64,000 nt of DNA from Edaphochlamys debaryana (taxonomy: Eukaryota > Chlorophyta > Chlorophyceae > Chlamydomonadales), in contig JAEHOE010000037.1 in the NCBI GenBank assembly GCA_016858145.1, forward strand, positions 124,001 to 188,000. The letters are read 5' to 3'. Every line of letters begins with the position of its first letter. The stretch's first letter is position 1. Of this stretch, positions 35,301-46,054 are shown piece by piece. The notes below the pieces were generated by a model. The model had not been told where the DNA came from. It worked only from the letters and a program-made list of their open reading frames with translations, and ran no database searches. The translations under genes and the position numbers were made by a program.

Positions 35301-35903
35301 TTGCGCCAGAGGTTTTGGTAGCCCTGGGGGGCGTCCACGTAGACAATGTCGCCGTACTGGGCCTGCGTGGGCCCGGGGTCCGATGCGGATCAAGAGGGTT
35401 GTGTCAGGGCGGTGTGCACCAATTCCACCCCTTCAACAACCCTTTGGGGGTACTGGGCCCCAAAGGAAGGCCTTGCTAGGAAGCAAGCTCAGGGTGTACC
35501 GGTGGGGGACCGTTGGTGTGGACCGCGGCAACGCGCTTCCAGAGGGGTCGACGCGGGAGGGGCGGACACGCCCGTGGTTTGCGCATGAGTCGCCACGCAC
35601 CTGCTCGGCCGCCACCGCCTCCGACTGCGCGTCCTGCGACATGACGAAGTGTATGGACACGCTGTCTCGGAGGTGGAGCGGCAGGGGGCTGGGGTCGTGA
35701 AGGTAGCGAAACCAGCTGCGCGGGGGATGCAGGGCCCGGGTTAGAGGCGATGGCGGAGGTCGGGATGGCGTGGTTGGCGTTGGGTGCAGCCCGCACCTCT
35801 TCCGGAGTGCCTGACGCCGCGCAATGTTCGCAGCAGCGCTGCTCACGAAGATGATGACGCGAGGAGGCGCCGATGAAGGGCCGGGGCCCTCATCCACTTC
35901 CAT
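32331..35903 (-). CDS. GT31-type glycosyltransferase (galactosyltransferase family)
   Basis: Nine exons, minus strand: 35797-35903, 35601-35715, 35300-35362, 34911-35018, 34546-34659, 34068-34175, 33696-33846, 33241-33269, 32331-32438; 300 residues, all phases consistent. It should transfer a hexose from a UDP-sugar in the Golgi. Family blocks: VIIFVSSAAANIARRQALRKRS, VSIHFVMSQ, YGDIVYVDAPQGYQNLWRK, the metal-binding DxD segment YDYVMHADDDSFVRLDLL (about 111-128), RLYWGYV, and YPPFASGCGFALSRDLV. A DPPFGIHL block sits where the EDV..G segment is expected. The usual N-terminal type II membrane anchor is absent from this model, so either an upstream exon is missed or the protein is soluble. The exon after KSHMPEEQ ends at a GC donor; a GT nine bases later is an in-phase alternative. 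The start codon lies inside a dispersed repeat. Confidence 0.85.
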
Positions 35904-36220
35904 GTCTCGAGGCCTGGCTATGAGTTCAAGTGCTGCAGCTTAATGTTAATCACAGCAGTTCACGCGCCTAATTGAGGCCTTGCGTCTCGAGTCGAGCGTG
36001 GCGTGGATGGCTTGGGTGTTGCGGTGCAAGGCAGAAGACCCGACGGAAGGCCGTTCAGTGTGAGACTAACGAGTAGGATAACGACACTATAGAGGAAGGC
36101 CTCGCTTCGTCACGGCGCAGGGCCAGGGTTGGCTCGCTCGTCCAGGGTTGGGTTTCGTGCCGGTCCCAGCCCCAGCCCCAGACAGCTCCGTCCGCTCAGA
36201 CCCTGGGCAACGCGAGCCCC
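35871..36220. repeat. Dispersed direct repeat, copy A (~350 bp), covering the GT31 start
   Basis: Diverged copy of 38165-38517 in the same orientation. Shared blocks include gggccggggccctca, gcaaggcggaag-like sequence, ttcgtgccggtcccagc and ctgggcaacgcgagcccc. The GT31 ATG (35901-35903) lies in its first part. In copy B the matching triplet reads ACG in the same sense. Confidence 0.75.
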
Positions 36221-37074
36221 ACTCCAGCAGCTCCAGGTGAGCGCTCGCGCATGATAACCATAGAAGACTGGCACGCTTCAAGGCTGGGGGCGTCTTAAAG
36301 GCGGCTCAGGAAAGTACTATTCGCGCCTGTCTCCCATAGGACCTGTACAGCTCTACGTCGGCGACAGCAACAGCATGCCGGTTGCCCTTGCGTAGCCGCT
36401 CTCAGCCGCATCACCGACTACACCTGCTGCGCGTACCGCTCCGCGTAGTGCTAGATAGCCCAGTTGCTAGTGCACTGCATGGAGGCCTCCGACCCCTGAC
36501 ACACACACCCGACGCCTCTGCTCTTGGGCCCTCAGCCCAGGTACGAACAACAGCATCCAGCCGCAGCCTTCGCGCAGGACTCAGGCCATCATTGTACCAG
36601 ACGGGTTTGCACAATATAATGCATCCGCCCCTGCACTGCCTGCCTTCCTATTCGGATATTTATGAGGTGACCCTCGCAGTTGTTGGAGGTGATCCAAAGT
36701 GTTACACCCCGCCTGCCCACACACTGCCATACCATCTCATCGTCCAGAACCACATCACTTCAACACACCTCAGACTAGCGGCGAATCAACACACGTAAGA
36801 CTAGCAGCGAAACAAGTGCCGGAGCCAGCCCCCCCCCGACCTCAGCCACTCCGTGCACACACCTGACGTGTCCATCGCGCTTTGGGGTTGCTCCCCGTAA
36901 TGGCAGTCTCCGTTCAGTGCAGCGGTATAGCTCCAAAGACTAATTTACACATGCATGCATGATATCTAGTTGATAGTTGGCCATGATTGTATCTGTCCAG
37001 CACCAGCCCAGGAGCATGCATCTGACTGCAAGGTGCAGCGCTCAATCCCTTTGTAGTCCACTCCGAAGAACAGT
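36221..37074. other. Intergenic region
   Basis: Upstream of GT31 and downstream of the unknown minus-strand gene. Relatively AT-rich at 36560-36970. A minus-strand TGTAA lies at 36945-36949, about 126 bp past the stop at 37075. No coding region is supported. Confidence 0.5.
36945..36949 (-). terminator. Candidate UGUAA polyadenylation signal
   Basis: TTACA on the plus strand, 126 bp downstream of the stop codon of the unknown gene ending at 37075. Confidence 0.4.
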
Positions 37075-38010
37075 TCAGGGCTCGAACATGTACGCGAGCC
37101 CCATGGCCTCACAGAGGCAGGCAATCACTGTGAGCTGCTCACCGACCAGCGGCTTGCCAATGACCAGCTTGGTTCCCCGCCTGCACAGACAGCGGCATGC
37201 GGGAATGAGCCAAGAGCCATGTCAGTTCATAGCAAGGCTGCACACCTGCGCATAAGCTACGTGTGCCACACGGGACGGACTCGTTCGACAGAAGCTCGCA
37301 CCACCCGTGAATTTGCCATGGCAAGATGGCCACTGACCAGTACATCTCGCTGATGGGGTCTTGGGCGAGCGCTTGGCAGGTCTCCACAATGATCTTTGCG
37401 ACGGCCAGCGGGTCCTCGGGCAGCCTGCGGGGTGAGGCGGGGTGGCGCCTAAGAGATATCCCCCCACATGGTGTAACAAGGTCGTGTACACGTGGATGCC
37501 GGGAGAGGGGCAGTCCTCAGCGGTCAAGGGCAACACGCCCCACCAGCATGTGCATCTGTGCGTGCAGTCACGTGCAAGCCGTGGCCCTGTCCCGCCGCTC
37601 CACCCAGCCAGCTAGCTACTTGCAGCCGCGCAGCACCCAGTAAACGAGCAACGCACCGGCACAGAGTTGACTGCCTTACCCCTTCTCCATGAAGCAGTCC
37701 AGCAGCATCGGGTTGGCGCGGAGGAACTTGGCCCAGCATGTGACGGGGTCCTGCGGGTCCCACGTTACGCTCCACACAAACATCTCGTCCTCCTGGTAGT
37801 ACTCTGCGGGCACACATGCAGGCACAGTGAAACACTTTAGACTGTGGCGGCGGGTGGCGGGTTTGAGCAGGCATGCCATGCAGCGAGTGCACGAGGGTGG
37901 CCCCGTGTACCATTCGCCTGCCACCAGTGAACCGTCCCACTGACAATGACTTGCCACACTTCGACACCCTTGCAAGCTACAGCGCGCGGAGCAACAGCGA
38001 AGGGAGCTAA
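37075..38010 (-). CDS. Unknown protein, 3' exons only
   Basis: Three well-phased exons, 37680-37803, 37338-37424, 37075-37180, plus a less sure one at 37911-38010. They encode a Trp/Asp/Glu-rich segment: EVWQVIVSGTVHWWQAN, YYQEDEMFVWSVTWDPQDP, CWAKFLRANPMLLDCFMEKG, LPEDPLAVAKIIVETCQALA and KLVIGKPLVGEQLTVIACL, ending MFEP. Introns follow GT-AG with conserved phase, and codon choice is GC-rich as in neighbouring genes, so I take it as real. I do not recognise the family. The 5' exon(s) were not found. Repeat copy B lies just upstream, where a promoter or first exon would be. Confidence 0.5.
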
Positions 38011-38164
38011 CTGCACAAGAGGTACCTGTGCCAGAGGTACCTGTGCCACTGTCCGGCAGCGCGGGTGGAAGAAGAAGGGTAGGTTAGCTCTCCCTCAAGG
38101 AGTTGGACCACGGAGGGCACAGGCACGCGAAGTCACTTGCATTTACGAGGTCGCCTGGGGGGCC

Positions 38165-38517
38165 GTTGATGGGCCGGGGCCCTCACCACTCAGACTTCCA
38201 CGTCTCGAGACCTGGCTATTCAAGCGCTGCAGCTTGATGAAGAGCATTTCACGCCTGGGCTCAGGCTCGTGCGTCGCCACTCGAGAATGGCGTGGATGGC
38301 GTTGCGGTGCAAGGCGGAAGGCGGAGTGCGGCTCGGTGCTGTGCGTAAGGTGCTACTGAAATGCAACTCGGCAAATCGTACCTCCTCGCGGCGCGCGGGG
38401 ATGGGTTGGGGGACCTGCCGCAGTGGGTTTCGTTGGGTTTGGGTTCGTGCCGGTCCCAGCACGCCCGCAGAGCCCCGACGCTGCCGGCAGCTGAGAACCT
38501 GGGCAACGCGAGCCCCC
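38165..38517. repeat. Dispersed direct repeat, copy B (~353 bp)
   Basis: Partner of 35871-36220. It lies just upstream, in transcription sense, of the unknown minus-strand gene, as copy A lies at the 5' end of GT31. Confidence 0.75.
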
Positions 38518-39060
38518 CCCCCCAACCTCAACGCATGTCCCTAATGATATGCTATCAAGGTCCATCCCCAGGTCTCGTTCGCCCATTGCCACCCGCCCAG
38601 CTTGCCCCGACGGCAGCTGCGTGCCGTCAGTGCAAATAAGCATCGGGCTACAGAGACAGCTAGCGTGACAATGCCAGGTGGAACAACAGAGCCAGGGCGC
38701 CAGGGCGAGATCGGTCCGACCCCGATGGTCTAAGACGGCAAACCCTCGCGACCTTGCACACCACCCGCTTGCACACCACCCGCTTGCAGAGACAGTTACA
38801 ACACTTCCACCTTGCTTACACCTACGGAATCATCCAAAGGCCGATAAACTCAGCGCCCCCACGGTTGCATCGGCCGTCGCGCGTGCCTGCGGGCCGACCC
38901 CAAGATGGCTGCTTGGGATGAACTAGACCAGGCACCAGGTTAGCTGGGTGGTACACGCTCGGGTTTCTGCTCCGCATGGACTGAGTCGGCCCGAACGGAC
39001 GCTGCTAACGCCGAGCACTATGCCAACGCAGTTTTTTATGACACGGACACTGGAACTAAG
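38518..39060. promoter_or_regulatory. Upstream region of the PG-motif gene
   Basis: 540 bp before the ATG at 39061, less GC-rich than the gene. It contains a short tandem duplication of cttgcacaccacccg near 38752-38785. No confident promoter element is seen. Confidence 0.35.
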
Positions 39061-42056
39061 ATGAGCCTGGCGACATCGGTGGCACTTTCGCCACATCGGT
39101 ACTCCATAATGCGGAGCACCGCGCCTCGGCTAGCCAGTGCGCCGCGGGAAGAGGTGCCCTTCGGCGCCTACAACATAGATAAAGCGCACAAGCGGTCGCT
39201 GGAGAGCGAGTGCCGAGGTAGGCGCCTGCCGCGGCCTGCGGGGGGAAAAACCATGTTCCTGGAGGGGGGGGGGGCCGGGGGCACGGTTTCGGCGCTTCGG
39301 TTCGCCGGCAGCGCACCGCCAGGGCCCACCAGCCAGCTGCACACGGCAAGCCCAGGGCAGGGCAGGCTGGGGTGCCAGGCAGGACCCAGCCATGGCGCTA
39401 TGACACTGAGCGCTGCGGGCTTGGGCGCGGCGGGTGCGGCCGAGTGGCGGCTGCGGGCTAGGGCCCGGGCCTGTCAGGTTTCCGGGCTGCCCGGGCCTCC
39501 AGCGGTGGGGCGGAGCCCATACCTCCGGCCCTTGGGCTCCGGCCCTCGGCGCCTCTGGAGCCGCAGCCATCAGGGGCGGATGCGGAGGGCCGGCACCGGC
39601 GCTCGCCACATCGCACGGGGCGACAGCCGGGCCCCGCAGCTCACGTGTCTGTGTGGAGCGTCTGGTCGAGCCTCCGCAGCTCGAGGGCCGCTTCACAGCC
39701 GTGCGGGCGGCGGAAGCGGAGCAACGCAGCGGTGTCCCGCGCGGGTGGCCCTGCAGCAGGCGCTGCCACGCAGCTGCCCCAGCAGCACCGGGCAGGGTGC
39801 CGGGGCGGGGCCGCCCGCCAGCGGTGGCGCTCGGCTCAGGGGTTGTGGTGGAGTTGACGACAGAGGAGCCCCACGGGGAGGGCAGCAGGGACAAGCTCCA
39901 CGGGAGGAGTCGCCAGGGCAGAGGGTCTGGGCCGTCCGGGCTCCTGGGGGGAGGGGTATGGGCCAGTGCTGTCGGCTCAGGCGGCGGTGCCGCCGAGCAC
40001 CATACAACAACCGCCGCCCACGCGCGGTACTTGGGCGGCCAAGCGGCCACTTGGCCCGACACCCCTCCTGGAGCGCTGCTGTGCGTCAGGCCAGCACGGA
40101 CGGAGCCTTTCCGCCCAGAACTCAGCCCTGCTACCGGCCTCCCGCGCCCCCACCCGCCAACCCACCCGCCAACCCACCCGCCCTCTTATCCCCCTGTCCT
40201 CTCACACCCCACCCGACCCGCCCCCAGACACGCGGCGCTTCTACTCGGGCGTGTTCGACTCCACGGTGCCCCGCTTCACGCGGCCCTGGACCTCCCCCAC
40301 CACGGACGCCTTCTACGACCCAGAGCGGTGGGCGGGGGCGGAGGGGAGAGGGGAGAGAGGGGGAGGGGCGAGAACGGCAAGAGAGGGGGAGCGGAGGGCT
40401 GACGCCGGGCTTGCAGGGGTGCCGGGGCTCGGCAGGGGCTCTGCACGTGGGGGGCTGTGCGTGCGGGTTGAAAGCAGGAGGAGCGGTCCGGACCGTGTGG
40501 AGAGGCGCTTGAGCGGCCTCCGCGCCCTCTCCGCCTCACCACCTTCCCCCATCCCATCCTCAGGCTCAAGGACCACGCACCCGTGAGCATCAGCAAGGGG
40601 CTCGAGGTGACGCCCATCAACTACGCCATCCATCGCTCCCGATACAAGCGGTGAGGCAGCGCCGCGGGGGGTGGGCCCGTGTGGGGCGGTGCTAGGGCCG
40701 GGGCGACGACGAGGACAGGTGACCACCTGTGCACGTCTCGAAAGCTGGCGCTTGCACGGGTACAGACAGAACCCGGGCAGCATCGGAAGCGCACGGCTTC
40801 CGACCCCCCAACTCAGCAGCCCAGCGGGCCAAGCGGGCCAAGCGGGCCGTGACCGACTCGCATCGGGGGCGCACGGGGGCGTCAGCACCGGGGGCGCACG
40901 GTCTCAAAACCCGCCTTCCTGGCAGCCAAGAAGTCAAGCAAGCAGCGTCGAAACAGGCCGCAATCAGCCCGCCCCCCCACCAACCATCCAACCTGTGCCC
41001 TCCTGCCTTCCCACTCCCCTCTCGCCCTCCCGCCCCAGCTTCCCCGACCGCCCCCTCATGACGGCGGCCCCCGATGTGGTGTACGAAGTGGACTGCCACC
41101 TGTCCAAGAACAAGTGCTCCCTCTACACGGGGGTGGTCAAGTCGGCCGTCAACTACCGGTGGGGCCCGGGGCGGGCCTGGGGCGGGCCTGGGGGGGCCTA
41201 GCTGGGGAGTGGGCCGGGCGGGGGCGGGTCCGTGGACAAGGAGGGTAGCGCGACTAGCGAGGGAGGTGGGAGGGCGAACGCGGTTCGCAGTACGCATACC
41301 TGAGCCAGCGTGAGCGTAACGTTATGGCGTTCACCGTGACTTACGGCTTCCTTTGCCACGTGTGTGCCCGTGCGTGCCCGTGCAGGAACATGGGCTCAGG
41401 CACGGGCTGGGCCCGCACCAGGCCCGACCCGTACAAGGCCCACCTGGGCCCGGGGTCGTACGACTACAAGTCGGCGCGGGAAGTCAGCGTGTCGCCCGCG
41501 CTTGACAACCGGCCGCTGAGCTCCATGGCCAGCGGGGTGCGCAGGCGAGTGACCCCCGGGTCCCTGGTGGGAATTTGGGCGGCAGTAGTGGGGGGCGGGG
41601 GTAGTGGGGGGCGGGGGGTAGTGGGGGGCGGGGAGCGGGGCACGGCAGAGCAGAGGAGAGACAGGGAGGAGGGAGGATGAAGGCGAGGCCTCTCGGCGAG
41701 CCGAGCTCGTGCAAAGAGGGGAGGGGAGGGAAGGGGCGTCTCCGCCGCTTGCCAAGCCATGCCGAAGGTCACAAGTTGAAGCTCCTGCTCCGCGCTCTAC
41801 CGGTAGGTGCCCTGCCCGCCTGCTGAGCCCCTGCTGAGGCGTGTGTGCTGCGCTATGCTGTGCTGTGCGTGCTGTGTGCTGTGTGAACCGCAGGTTCGGC
41901 ACGGGCGAGGCGCACCGCATGATCGGGCAGTCGTGGACGCCGGAGCGGGCCAACAAGCACTGGGGCAGCGGGACCACCATTAGTAAGACCGAGTACCTGC
42001 GGCCGCAGTACCTGCCCCGGGCCTACGAGTCGCCCAAGAAGGCCGCCACGTCCTGA
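39061..42056 (+). CDS. PG-motif (SHIPPO/STPG-like) protein, probably axonemal
   Basis: Six exons, 39061-39217, 40228-40327, 40564-40650, 41039-41158, 41386-41544, 41894-42056; 261 residues. The protein is basic, Pro/Tyr/Ser-rich and mostly non-helical. Segments include PFGAYNIDKAHKR, RRFYSGVFDSTVPRFTRPW, EVDCHLSKNKCSLYTGVV, and AHLGPGSYDYKS (about 173-184), which matches the PGxY core of sperm-tail PG-rich repeats. It ends with SGTTISKTEYLRPQY. Such proteins often sit on or inside ciliary microtubules; that role is inference. The first intron is ~1 kb, the others shorter. Introns 2-5 all cut an Arg codon in phase 2. Phase forces a GC donor (CGCAG then GCGAGT) after exon 5. Confidence 0.75.
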
Positions 42057-43024
42057 GCCCTGGGCCTGGAGCGGACCCGGCCGGGCCCAGGCCCGGATAC
42101 AGGCCCAGGCAAGGTCCGCCGACGGTATGTGCCGCGGCCCGCTGTTCGTGAGGAGGGTGCGCTGGGGCGCGTCGAAGGGGGCCCGGGGAGAGGCTGGCGA
42201 GCAGCGGCCCGCAGTTTTGAAGGTGGCATGCGGACGGCGGGCGTGCGAGCGACAAGTGGACTGCGGGTGGGGTTGGGTTGCCGCCGTGCAGGCGGCGCTT
42301 GGCTGATCGGCGGTGGGGGCGGGTGAGGGCAGGTGGGGGCGGGTGGCGCCCCCGGCAGGAGCTGTCGGGGCTGTACAGATGGGGGGTGGGCGAGGGTGGC
42401 ACACATATTTGTAGGAGGCAGGAGGTTTGTGCAGATGAGGTGACCGTGGCGGGAGGTTGGCCGGCTGTGGCATGGGTGAGGGGTGCAGATGGGCAGGTCT
42501 GGCATAGGATGAGGCGTCAGAGTTCGATGGGGCAGCGAGCGCAGGTCGGCGAGGATTGGTTGTCTCATCGGAATCGGAGTGTGGTGTCTTTGGAGGCCGG
42601 ACACGAGTTAGGCAGACAGGAGCGGCAGGTCAGTAAGGTGTGATGTGATCAGGAAGGCCAGAGGAGGTTGGCGGCAGGCAGAGTAGACGACTGCAGATGT
42701 GAACTTAACCAAGCAGGAGCCAGCGGACTCCTCTTGGGGGCAGTGTGAGCAAATGGCTTTCTTATCTGGCTAAGGCGCAAGGGATATGATGGAGGAGGGG
42801 CCGTGCGCCCCGTGCCATGCACGTAAGCATGCGGCAGCTCGCTGCAGCGCTGCGCCTTGAGTCCTATGGCACCTGGCCACTGTTGCACCTGGCCACGCCC
42901 CCTGGTCACGGTCCGCACGCAGCCTTGAGCGCTGCACCCCTCAACGCCTGTGTGGCCCCGAGCCCCGAGCCCCCATTCTTGGCTGCAACGACAACGAGGT
43001 AGGCCGCCCACAGGTCAGGTAGTT

Positions 43025-43029
43025 TGTAA
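43025..43029 (+). terminator. Candidate UGUAA polyadenylation signal
   Basis: TGTAA about 970 bp after the PG-motif stop codon. This implies a long 3' UTR, which is possible in this lineage, but the assignment is weak. Confidence 0.25.
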
Positions 43030-43095
43030 AGGTTTGCGACCACTCCCCACGCGCCACGCCCCTCAAACCAAGCGCCACGCTGGTAATCTGGTGGC

Positions 43096-43230
43096 TCGAC
43101 CAAACCTTCCCTGCCCCAGTGCGGGCAACGCCCCTCCATCACTCCATACTCCTCCGAGCCCCAGGGTGTCCCCTGAGTCCCCTGAGTGCGTCCCCCACTC
43201 CCTGAGCGGCTGAGCAGGAGTGGCTGTGCC
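43096..43230. repeat. Short dispersed repeat, copy 1
   Basis: Shares tcgaccaaacc, ccatactcctccg, ctgagtgcgtccccc and cctgagcggctgagcag, in the same order and orientation, with 44838-44974. Indels separate the blocks. Confidence 0.7.
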
Positions 43231-43993
43231 GTCCCCATCCGTATCCTCGCCCACGGCGGCCCCTCACGGCCCCTCACGGCACCCCACATCACCCCTCATT
43301 TCGCCTCCCCCGATGCCGCGAGCTTGCGCCCTCCACGCCCTCAGCATTGAAGGCCACAGACGGCCAGCCTCCGGCAGCCTGCCCTCGCGTGGGGCCTCAC
43401 GCGTCCGAGCGCGTCCCCATGAGCTTGGGCTGTTCCCTAGCAGTTAACACCAATGCAGGCCCTGCATTGCATTCGCAGTCTTGGCCCCCGCTCCTTGCCT
43501 GCAATCACACTGCTTGCAACGGCACTGTGCGAGGGGGGGTCTACGCCACTCCTCACGCTATGTATGACCGTCCCGGGCTGCTTAACTCGTTGTCTGTTGT
43601 GGGCTTTCGTGTGTGCTTAGACAACGAACACACATCTGGCGCTCCTCGCTCTGGCGCTCGGACCGTTTGCTCTGGGCTGCGGAGCCAACTCGCTGGACGG
43701 CCCATTCCAGTATGTCGGACGGGCGGGCACCACGCGGAGCTACATCACACCTTCGGGGTCTCGCCGGGCTTTCCGCTTGCTTACGGTTTCCTAGTCCCCC
43801 AGCACTGTGCGAGCTTTAGCTTGCTATTCCCTTGCGCCTTCGTTCGGCACCACGGTGGACTTCGCGCGTTGCGAAGAACAGTCCAAAACCCAGCGACCTG
43901 ACCGCACACTCACAGCAGTAGTCACAGCAAGCAAACCCAAGCGGAGCCAGCTCTGTCGTCAGGCGGTTTTAGCTGGGCCTTGCCAGGATCGGG

Positions 43994-44212
43994 ATGATGG
44001 ACAACTTCGCCCCCGCAGCGATCCTGTCTTTCAGCATCTCGTTTGCCGGTGTGCTTCATGGCAAAGCCATCCAGGGCGCGGGCCGAGATATCAGGAGTGG
44101 GTTCGAGCTCATCGGCATCCAGACCATCCACCACATGCAGCACGGCCCCGACGTTCCTTTCCCAGCCAAGCGGAAGGAAGGATCCGCGCCGGCCAAGCCA
44201 ACGGACGGCTGA
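43994..44212 (+). CDS. Possible small membrane protein (72 aa)
   Basis: The ORF starts ATGATG and encodes a hydrophobic stretch (AAILSFSISFAGVLHG) that could form one membrane helix. A polar segment (IGIQTIHHMQHGPDVPF) and a basic tail follow. Codon use is mixed, with less GC3 than the large genes. It could equally be one exon of a larger gene or a chance ORF. Family not recognised. Confidence 0.3.
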   Translation: MMDNFAPAAILSFSISFAGVLHGKAIQGAGRDIRSGFELIGIQTIHHMQHGPDVPFPAKRKEGSAPAKPTDG

Positions 44213-44837
44213 ACGTGAGTTGAAGCTCGGGGCTCCTTTTCCTGATGCGGCCCGGCCCGCCCCCCCCTGGGCCCCCCCCCCCGCCCCCCACCGGGCCATC
44301 TAGGCGGTGGCCTGCAGTGGCCACGCAGCCGCGCCCATAGAACCCGCGTCGCTCCCGCAGCAGTTGCTCATCCTATAGATACGTGCTAGCACATACTTAC
44401 CGTGCCTTCGCCATTCGTCCCGATGCAGGCGGACAGCTGGCGGTGACGGGGATGGCGGTCACGAGTGCCAGGGAGGCCGAGCTGCCAGGAGACAGCTGCT
44501 GGAGCCGTGAGGGGGGAGGCACAGGCGGCCAGAGGCGCAGTTAGGGGTGGTGCGGGCGGCCGCGATGGGGCTGCGGCGGCGTGCGGGGGCGTGCGAGGCC
44601 CTCTGCGCGGCTCCCCTGCACGGGCAGAAGCAGGAGCGTCAGGCTGGCCAAGGGGCAGGAGCTGGGGCGTCTGGGGCCACCGGCTGGGGCTAGCGGGGGT
44701 GGGAGGCTGGGAGCGGCTGCGGAGCAACAGCATGGCTCGGTGGAGCGTGCGTGGGGCCGCAGCGGACCACAAAGAGGGGGGACCTCCAGGCCCCGGCCCT
44801 GCCTTGCCTGTGTGGCCCAGGCAGCTCTAAAAGTGTG

Positions 44838-44974
44838 TCGACCAAACCGTCCCTGCCCCTCCCTCGGTCCATACTCCTCCGCGCCCGAGGGCGTCCCCGA
44901 GTCCGGTAGAGTGCCTGTCTCCCTGAGTGCGTCCCCCAGAGTGCCTGAGCGGCTGAGCAGCGTTGGCTGGGCCA
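44838..44974. repeat. Short dispersed repeat, copy 2
   Basis: Direct partner of 43096-43230. Confidence 0.7.
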
Positions 44975-46054
44975 TGCTGGGGAGTACTGAGGGGAATACG
45001 TGTCAGGCATAGTGTGTTGTTGATGTTCCCTATTAAACCCGTGAACCCCCCTGCAAGAGGAGACCCCGCATAAGGTAGCGTGGTCCAGCGAAGCGAGGTC
45101 AGCCTAGCATGGTCATCCTGGCCAAGCCTTCCGGGCTTGCGTCGGGGGGCCGTGTGACAGATTCAGGGCTGGCGGCCCTTCATATAAGAGTTGACGCAGC
45201 AGTCGTGCAAGCGGTGGAGTTTGCGAGGAAGAGTCTCACGAGCAGCAGGCGAGGGAGGGGACGTAGACAGTTTGCTGAGGGCATGCCTCGTCCAAGAACC
45301 TGGCAGAGAAGTCCTGCTGACGGGACCGGGCTCATGGTGGCCCTGCAGCCCTAACAGCCCGGGTGATGCGCCCCCCCAATGTCCTCCTTGCAACAGACAA
45401 CTAACGCCCTACCATCCAAGGCAATTCAAACCGCAGCACCCCCCCTGCGCTCACCCGCGCTCCCCACGCTGCCCGCCTGGTCACCACCACCCGGCTCCTC
45501 CGTCTAGGGGTCGGACCCGGAAGGCCAGGGAGCGGCCAGGCCCGCAGCGGCCTCCGCCTCCTCGTCCCAGACCTGCCCGCCGCCCCCCTGGCTCGGCTCG
45601 TTCACAGGCCCGAAGAGCCTGACGGCGGCGGCTCAGCCCCAAAAACTTGCCACTTGCTACTTGCCTGACGGGACCGGGCTCTCATTTGCATAGCCACCGG
45701 GGGGGGGGAGCCCCGAAGGGGGTCCCCCGCGCCAGCCGGGGCTTGCAGGGGGAGCTCCCCGGTGCCGGCACGGGGGATGGTGTGCGAGAATCGCGACCGA
45801 CTCGTGCGGCACGCCGAGCTGTGCTTGCGGCCTGACCGGGCATGCGCTCCTAATTTGATGTTGATGCAACCTCCACGGTCTCGGAGCAGGGCAGCGCAGG
45901 GTGGCAAACTCGGTCAAACCTGGACGCCTGCATCGCGCCCGGTTCAAAGGGACTAGGTCGCCTTCAGCCCATACGGCCATAACAGGGTGTGCTGAGACCG
46001 CTTAGATAGACCCCAGACCCAGCCCTGCCCTTTGCGAGTGCAACCTGAGCAAAT

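Larger units (their letters stand above)
42057..46054. other. Gene-poor 4-kb region
   Basis: Contains the 3' UTR of the PG-motif gene (first ~1 kb), a pair of ~135-bp repeats (43096-43230, 44838-44974), a possible small membrane-protein ORF (43994-44212) and the promoter of the DEK gene near its right end. Otherwise nothing recognisable. Confidence 0.5.

Noticed and set aside
38165..38517. Second GT31-like gene start in repeat copy B
   Set aside because: The triplet equivalent to the ATG is ACG, in-frame stops follow, and no GT31 motifs are found downstream.
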